From Brachybacterium sp. YJGR34 (GTDB lineage: Bacteria > Actinomycetota > Actinomycetes > Actinomycetales > Dermabacteraceae), in contig NZ_PNFB01000024.1 of assembly GCF_003347015.1 (NCBI RefSeq), positions 1-63,213 on the forward strand: a stretch of DNA of 63,213 nucleotides, in the 5' to 3' direction. Below, piece after piece: positions 58,700 through 63,213 of the stretch. The position numbers and the translations under genes are program-made. The notes below the pieces were generated by a model. It saw only the letters and a program-made list of their open reading frames with translations, ran no database searches and had not been told where the DNA came from. How positions within the stretch are numbered: the first letter of the stretch is position 1; each line of letters starts with the position of its first letter.

Positions 58700-59242
58700 A
58701 TGAAGCGGGTCCTCTCGATCCTCGCCAGTTGTGTGCTCTTTCTCGGTCTGGGCCTGATCGCCCCGGCCACTGCGGGTGCCGCGCCGTACTGCGGCATCAC
58801 CTGGGGATCGCTCCCCACGTCGGAGGCCGGGATGTCCGCGGCCCCCATCACGGATCTGCGCGCGGGCCGTCACGCCTGCTACGACCGGCTCGTGGTCGAC
58901 CTCGACGGGAAGGCCGACGGCTACCTGGTCCGGTACGGAGCCGTCGAACGTCCCGGCATCGGAGGGCGCGTGGCCCTGGTCGGCGGCGCGGACCTGGAGG
59001 TCATCGTCCTCGCCCCTGCGTACGACAGCCGGGGACGTGCCACCTACAGCCCCACTCGCCCGTCCACCGCGGTGAACGTCGCGGGCTACAGCACCTTCCG
59101 CCAGGTCGCCTTCGTCGGAAGCTTCGAGGGGCAGACCACGATCGGGCTGGGCGTGCGCTCCCGACTCCCGATGCGTGCCTTCGTCCTCGACGGGCCGGGG
59201 AACGGATCCCGGCTGGTCGTCGACGTCGCCCACCGCTGGTGA
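58700..59242 (+). CDS. Secreted AMIN-like domain protein
   Basis: A 180-residue secreted protein. It has a Sec signal peptide (MKRVLSILASCVLFLGLGLI, cleavage likely after AGAA) and an AMIN-like beta domain with the hallmark ACYDRLVVDLDGKADGYLVRYG and a C-terminal MRAFVLDGPGNGSRLVVDVA. Two Cys near the N terminus may form a disulphide. The ATG at 58700 follows GAAGGAGG. Its role is probably in cell-wall or extracellular binding. Confidence 0.82.
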   Translation: MKRVLSILASCVLFLGLGLIAPATAGAAPYCGITWGSLPTSEAGMSAAPITDLRAGRHACYDRLVVDLDGKADGYLVRYGAVERPGIGGRVALVGGADLEVIVLAPAYDSRGRATYSPTRPSTAVNVAGYSTFRQVAFVGSFEGQTTIGLGVRSRLPMRAFVLDGPGNGSRLVVDVAHRW

Positions 59243-59315
59243 CCTGCGAGGACACGTTTCTCACGTCACCGCTCACCGGTCAGCACCGGCATCCCGCACC
59301 GCGGGGCGCCGGTGC

Positions 59316-60716
59316 TCAGCGCGTCGCGGCCGGTTCCCGCTCCGCGGTGTCGTCGGCCGACGGCTCCCCGCCGCGCGCGAGCAGCGCCCCGGCGGCGAAG
59401 GTCGCCACCAGCAGGACGGCGCACACGATCGCCGCGACCGTCCCGCCCACCATGAGCGGGAAGTTCGCGAGCGAGATCCCGAGCACCAGCAGCAGGCCCA
59501 GTCCGCCCAGCGCCGTCGGCAGCAGCACGCCCCATCCCGCGCGCTCTCCGCTGCGCAGCGCGAAGACGAGCACGGCGATGCTGGTCAGCACCATCATCAG
59601 CAGCACCCCGATGGCGCCCAGCCCCGAGTACCAGGTGTAGATCTCGACCACCGGGTCGAGCTGGGCGAGGGCGGAGACCGCCACGATGCCCGCGGTCGCG
59701 GCGCTCACCGCGAGGGAGGCCCGCGAGGGGGCGCGGTGGACGGGGTGCGCCGCGCCGAGGGCGGCCGGCAGCACGCCGCGGCGACCCAGGGTGAACAGGT
59801 AGCGGGAGACGATGTTGTGGAACCCCAGCATGCAGGCGAACATGCTGGTCACCACCAGCACCTGGGTCACATCCGCCATGATCGGCGCGACCACCGCGCC
59901 CGCGAGGTCCACGACCGCGCCGTCGGGGTTCTCGGTGACGACGCCCAGCGCGTCCTCGGCGCCGAGCCCCGAGATCACCAGCCAGGAGGAGACGGTGTAG
60001 AGCACGCCGATGAACGCCACGGCGAGGTAGGTGGCGCGGGGGATCGTGCGCAGCGGGTCCCTGGCCTCGTGGCGGAAGACGGCGGTGGCCTCGAACCCGA
60101 AGAAGCCCAGGAAGGCGAACAGCAGCCCCAGGCCGGGGGCCCCGGAGAGCGCCTCGGCGGGGCTGAAGGCGCTCGCGGCCAGCTCCCGCCCGGAGAGCAG
60201 CACGCCGAGGTCGATCGCGACCACGGCGAGGATCTCGAGCACCAGGATCACGCCCAGCACCGAGGCGGAGAGGTCGATCGTGCGATAGCCGAGCAGCGCG
60301 ACGATCAGGATCATCACCGCGGAGATCAACCACCAGGGCAGCTGGATCCCGCTCCACAGCTCCAGCAGATTGCCGGCCTGGACTCCCAGGTAGCAGGTCA
60401 TCGACACCGTGAGCAGGACGTAGGCCAGCAGGGCGACGGCGGCGGTGCCGCGCCCGGCACGGCCGCCGAGGCCACGGTGCACGTACGCGAAGAAGGCGCC
60501 GGCATCGGGGATGTGCGGGGTCATCCAGGTGTAGCCCACGGAGAACAGCAGCAGGATCACCGTCGCGGCGAGGATCATCAGCGGGGCGCCGATGCTCCCG
60601 GACTCCAGGACGATCAGCGGGACGTTCGCGACCACCACCGTGATGGGAGCGGCCGCGGCGACGACCATGAGGACGATCCCCGCCACTCCCAGATTGCGCG
60701 TCAGATCGGTGCTCAC
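59316..60716 (-). CDS. APC-family amino-acid permease
   Basis: A 466-residue APC transporter with about 12 helices. It starts NLGVAGIVLMVVAAAAPITV and has GEX-like GSIGAPLMILAATVI, FLGFFGFEATAVFRHEARDP in TM6-7 and a hydrophilic C-terminal tail. No neighbouring catabolic gene gives the substrate. Confidence 0.88.
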   Translation of the reverse strand: MSTDLTRNLGVAGIVLMVVAAAAPITVVVANVPLIVLESGSIGAPLMILAATVILLLFSVGYTWMTPHIPDAGAFFAYVHRGLGGRAGRGTAAVALLAYVLLTVSMTCYLGVQAGNLLELWSGIQLPWWLISAVMILIVALLGYRTIDLSASVLGVILVLEILAVVAIDLGVLLSGRELAASAFSPAEALSGAPGLGLLFAFLGFFGFEATAVFRHEARDPLRTIPRATYLAVAFIGVLYTVSSWLVISGLGAEDALGVVTENPDGAVVDLAGAVVAPIMADVTQVLVVTSMFACMLGFHNIVSRYLFTLGRRGVLPAALGAAHPVHRAPSRASLAVSAATAGIVAVSALAQLDPVVEIYTWYSGLGAIGVLLMMVLTSIAVLVFALRSGERAGWGVLLPTALGGLGLLLVLGISLANFPLMVGGTVAAIVCAVLLVATFAAGALLARGGEPSADDTAEREPAATR

Positions 60717-60867
60717 GGTGCTTCCCCTCCTGCATCGGCGCCGCGGGGCGCCGGGATCCGATGCCCGCCGGGCGGCGGGCGCTCAGCGGATCAGGGTACG
60801 GTCCCGCCGCACTCGTGCGGGGCGCCGTCCACCCCGTCGGCGCAGGTCGCCGCGGTGCGTCAGCGGA

Positions 60868-61755
60868 TCACGTATCGTCGCCGGCCGGGAGCGCGGCGGC
60901 GGCGATCGCGTCGGCCCCATCGCCCCACTGCTCGAGTGCGGCCTCCTGCTGCGCCGGATCGGTCCCGGCCACGGTGAGGATCATCCTCGCGCCGTGCCCG
61001 GTGCCGTCGGTGAGCTCGAGGCGCACCGCGTCGCCCGGCTCGTCGTCGGCCGTGTCGAAGCTCAGCAGCGTGGGCGGGCGGACCTCGGTGAGATACCCGA
61101 GCACCACCTCGGGAGCCCGCGGCGCGCGGAGCTCCTCCCCGACCACGAGCACCGGCGGCTCGCCGGCCGGGGCCTCGCCGCCGCCCAGGAAGAGCTCCCA
61201 CGCGGTCTGCGCGGAGCAGACCAGCTGCCGCTCGATGCGGCCCGTCCATCCGTCCGCGGTCTCCTCGAGGACGGGCCGGCCCAGGCCGAAGAGCTCGGCG
61301 AGCTCCTCGTGGCGGGCGCGCCGGGAGCCGGGGTCGATCACCTCGGCTCCGGAGAGGACGGAGGCGAGACCCTCGAGGCAGGCCTCCCAGCCGGTCGCGA
61401 AGGAGGCCGCGCCCGCCGCGTCGTCGAAGGTGTGCGTGAGCACGAAGCGGGTGCCGTCGCCGTCCTCGGCGAGCTCGAAGAGCATCTCGTCGCTGTCCCA
61501 GGTGAAGCGCAGCCGCCGTGGGGCCTCGCACTCGAGGACGGCGCCGAACTCCGCGGGGTCGCCGGCGAAGTCCGGGAAGCGCACCGCGCCGCCGCGCCGC
61601 AGCTCGATCTCCGGCGCGCCGGGGAACCAGTGAGCCAGGTGCTCCGCGGCGGTGACGGCGCTCCAGACGCGCTCGATGGGGTGGGGGTAGTGCCGTTCGA
61701 GGACGACGGCATCGCGGCCCTCGCCCCGCCGGAGCACGGGATCGGTGGTGGTCAT
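60868..61755 (-). CDS. SRPBCC (AHSA1-type) domain protein
   Basis: A 295-residue protein with an N-terminal AHSA1-type SRPBCC domain (VVLERHYPHPIERVWSAVT, HWFPGAPEIELRRGG, GDGTRFVLTHTF) and a degenerate second domain beginning near WTGRIERQL. The ATG at 61755 overlaps the ArsR stop by 4 bp, so the pair is co-translated. Such ArsR-SRPBCC pairs are common in actinobacteria. The ligand is unknown. Confidence 0.86.
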   Translation of the reverse strand: MTTTDPVLRRGEGRDAVVLERHYPHPIERVWSAVTAAEHLAHWFPGAPEIELRRGGAVRFPDFAGDPAEFGAVLECEAPRRLRFTWDSDEMLFELAEDGDGTRFVLTHTFDDAAGAASFATGWEACLEGLASVLSGAEVIDPGSRRARHEELAELFGLGRPVLEETADGWTGRIERQLVCSAQTAWELFLGGGEAPAGEPPVLVVGEELRAPRAPEVVLGYLTEVRPPTLLSFDTADDEPGDAVRLELTDGTGHGARMILTVAGTDPAQQEAALEQWGDGADAIAAAALPAGDDT

Positions 61756-62072
61756 GGCGTCTCCTCGTCCTGCATCTGATCGAGCCGGGTCCCCAGCCGG
61801 TCCAGGCGGTCCTCCCAGAGCCAGCGATAGGGCTCGAGCCACTGGGCGATCTCCGCGAAGGGCTCCTCGCGCAGCCCGTACCAGCGACGCTGAGCATCGG
61901 CCGTGACCTGCACGAAGCCGGCTTCACGCAGCACGCGCAGCTGCTTGGAGACCATCGCCTGCGGGGTCTCCAGACGCTCGGCGAGATCGCCGACGGTGGA
62001 GGGCCCCGCCCGGAGATGGTCGAGGATCTCCCGCCGCAACGGCAGCGAGATCACGGCATAGGGGGTGTTCAC
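61752..62072 (-). CDS. ArsR-family transcriptional regulator
   Basis: A 106-residue winged-helix regulator: ISLPLRREILDHLRAGPSTV, LAERLETPQAMVSKQLRVLREAG and the wing VTADAQRRWYGL. No metal-binding Cys is present, so it is of the non-metal SRPBCC-associated type. It begins with GTG about 7 bases after the -10 box, suggesting a near-leaderless mRNA. A palindrome in the promoter spacer suggests autorepression. Confidence 0.88.
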   Translation of the reverse strand: MNTPYAVISLPLRREILDHLRAGPSTVGDLAERLETPQAMVSKQLRVLREAGFVQVTADAQRRWYGLREEPFAEIAQWLEPYRWLWEDRLDRLGTRLDQMQDEETP

Positions 62073-62079
62073 GCCCCTT

Positions 62080-62108
62080 GTCTACCGCATTCGGTATATA
62101 CCAGTCAA
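62080..62108 (-). promoter_or_regulatory. Promoter of the arsR-SRPBCC operon with operator
   Basis: On the minus strand TTGACT (62103-62108) and GTAGAC (62080-62085) form -35 and -10 boxes with 17-bp spacing. GGTATATACC at 62093-62102, a perfect 10-bp palindrome, fills the spacer, so bound ArsR would block polymerase. The GTG at 62072 is only 7 bases from the -10 box. Confidence 0.6.
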
Positions 62109-62145
62109 GGTACTCACCGAGGACGGGACGGCATCCTCGTCGACG

Positions 62146-62520
62146 TCACTCCGGCTCCTCCTGGAGGGCGCGCACCTCGATGCGCGACTGCAGCGCGGCG
62201 GAGGCCCGCTCTGCCCAGCCGAGCGCCGCCTCCTCGTCGTCCGCCTCGATGATCCAGAAGCCGCCGACATACGCCTCGGCCTCGACGAACGGCCCCGGTG
62301 TGCGACGGGGCGCCTCGCCGGTGGCGTCGACGGTGACCGCGGTCGACGGCGGCTGCAGGCCCCCGGCGCTCACCCAGGCGCCCGACTCGCGCAGCGCGCT
62401 GTTGAAGGCCTCGACGGCAGCGAGCATGGCCTCGAGCTCTGCGGGGTCCATCTCCTGCATGGACTCCATCGTCGGCTCCTCGGCGCTGTCGTGCGGCATG
62501 GTCAGGAAGTACTGGGTCAT
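62146..62520 (-). CDS. YCII-related domain protein
   Basis: A 124-residue YCII-domain protein beginning MTQYFLTMPHD, with a central FNSALRESGAWVSAGGLQP and GFWIIEADDEEAALGWAERA at the end. Such proteins in actinobacteria often lie with ArsR/SRPBCC genes. Function unknown. Confidence 0.85.
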   Translation of the reverse strand: MTQYFLTMPHDSAEEPTMESMQEMDPAELEAMLAAVEAFNSALRESGAWVSAGGLQPPSTAVTVDATGEAPRRTPGPFVEAEAYVGGFWIIEADDEEAALGWAERASAALQSRIEVRALQEEPE

Positions 62521-62617
62521 GGGACTGCTCTCCTCGAGGGTCGGATCGGCGGAGGTGGGGATCGTGACGGGTCTCGGAGGGTGGGCGGGCAGGGGCGGCG
62601 GGCCGACGGCGGGGCCG

Positions 62618-62995
62618 TCAGTCCTCCAGGTACTCCTGGATCATCACGGGCGAGGCGTGGATGCAGACGATCCGCAGGGTGCCGGTCCCGGTGTTGCCGA
62701 ATCGGTGCCAGGTGCGCGCGGGAGCGACGGCGGTGTCTCCAGGGCGGGCGACGACGGTGCTCCCGCCCACCGCGATCGACGCCTCGCCCTCGAGGACGTG
62801 GAAGGTCTCGTCGTAGGGATGCCGGTGCGTTCGCGGGCCCTGGCCGGGATCGTTGGTGACCAGGAAGAACGAGACGGTCGATCCGCGGCCGTCCCCCTCG
62901 AACCGGAGGGTGCGGCTGCCGGGGACGCGGATCTCCTCGGCAGGGAGAGGCCAGGAGACTCCCTCGTCCGCGGGCGTCGCTGCCGTGGTGCTCAT
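62618..62995 (-). CDS. Cupin-domain protein
   Basis: A 125-residue small cupin. Motif 1 is PRTHRHPYDETFHVLEGEASI (His, His, Glu, His ligands) and motif 2 is PARTWHRFGNTG. The ATG at 62995 is preferred over a longer Arg-rich frame. It probably binds a metal. Role unknown. Confidence 0.85.
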   Translation of the reverse strand: MSTTAATPADEGVSWPLPAEEIRVPGSRTLRFEGDGRGSTVSFFLVTNDPGQGPRTHRHPYDETFHVLEGEASIAVGGSTVVARPGDTAVAPARTWHRFGNTGTGTLRIVCIHASPVMIQEYLED

Positions 62996-63087
62996 GATGC
63001 CGGGCCTTTCAGGCGTCGAGTCGGCTCCGAGGCCTCCAGCCTCCTCCTCGCATGCTGCGCTGTCCACCCCTCTGCCTCCGGACACAC

Positions 63088-63122
63088 GGACGGCCGGCCC
63101 CCATCCAGGGGACCGGCCGTCC
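63088..63122. terminator. Hairpin between the partial gene and the cupin
   Basis: GGACGGCCGG at 63088-63097 pairs exactly with 63113-63122. It lies downstream of the stop of the partial minus-strand gene at 63141, so it probably terminates that transcript. Confidence 0.65.
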
Positions 63123-63140
63123 AGGAACCTGCGCCGCGGA

Positions 63141-63213
63141 TCAGACCTGCGGAACCACCAGCGAGCTGCCGGTCGCGCGCGCGGTCTCGAACCGCGCCTG
63201 CACATCCGCCCAG
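63141..63213 (-). CDS. C-terminal fragment of a gene running off the window
   Basis: The last 23 codons of a minus-strand frame (WADVQARFETARATGSSLVVPQ then V and TGA) with typical codon use. The rest is outside the window. The sequence does not identify a family. Confidence 0.5.
   Translation of the reverse strand, partial: WADVQARFETARATGSSLVVPQV

Noticed and set aside
1..63213. Genomic island or mobile element borders
   Set aside because: No integrase, transposase, tRNA gene or flanking direct repeats seen, and base composition is uniform.

Overview
The window is 63.2 kb of very GC-rich DNA with many GTG starts, 4-bp ATGA/GTGA gene overlaps and purine-rich ribosome sites. Gene content and base composition suggest a Gram-positive actinobacterium, most likely of the Micrococcales (Brachybacterium-like); this is inference, as there is no rRNA or marker gene here. 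No tRNA, rRNA, CRISPR array, transposase, integrase or phage gene was seen. Most of the window (about 1-54,000) is a carbohydrate- and sugar-acid-utilisation region. The last 9 kb are housekeeping-type genes.

Layout. 155-1126: hydroxyacyl/hydroxyacid dehydrogenase. 1396-5436: L-rhamnonate dehydratase, a zinc alcohol dehydrogenase, a fumarylacetoacetase-fold hydrolase and a divergent SDR, which together fit a non-phosphorylated 6-deoxy-sugar-acid pathway. 5499-10072: a tctABC tripartite tricarboxylate transporter with a divergent LysR regulator. 10185-15536: two MFS transporters, a cytoplasmic sulfatase and a LacI regulator. 15686-19328: TRAP transporter plus GntR regulator. 19425-25945: minus-strand operon with a TIM-barrel isomerase, GntP permease, two SDRs, a 2-hydroxyacid dehydrogenase and an FMN alpha-hydroxyacid oxidase. 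26099-31385: second tctABC, pdxA2-like dehydrogenase and GntR regulator. 31666-39596: a FadR-type regulator, a candidate 3-oxo-isoapionate decarboxylase, D-apionate oxidoisomerase, a second GntP permease, a DhaK-DhaL fusion kinase, an RpiB-like and a TPI-like isomerase. 39609-42142: AlkD-like protein, membrane protein and a second GntR paralogue. 42325-50608: a two-gene DUF3100-type membrane system, two Gfo/Idh/MocA dehydrogenases, a split transketolase, a GntR regulator, an SDR and a TIM-barrel isomerase. 50769-53711: second TRAP transporter. 53741-63213: NupG-type transporter, pdxR with pdxST, flavodoxin, secreted AMIN-like protein, amino-acid permease, SRPBCC/ArsR pair, YCII, cupin and a partial gene.

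How it works together. The central prediction is that 32857-39596 encodes a complete branched-sugar-acid route: D-apionate is imported by GntP, rearranged by ApnO to 3-oxo-isoapionate, decarboxylated to L-erythrulose by the adjacent TIM-barrel enzyme, phosphorylated by the DhaK-type kinase and isomerised by the TPI-like and RpiB-like enzymes to D-erythrose 4-phosphate. Neighbouring clusters look like parallel modules for other plant-derived sugar acids, each with its own transporter class.

Regulation. A palindrome close to ATCCTATAGGAT occurs upstream of at least seven transcription units spread over 41 kb, including the genes of two paralogous GntR/FCD regulators (30696-31385 and 41435-42142) whose DNA-binding domains are nearly identical. 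This suggests a common regulon. Three other operator families were found: FadR-like TGGTCnGACCA sites at 48763-48971, a related palindrome at 32692-32715, and LacI-type palindromes at 14320-14452.
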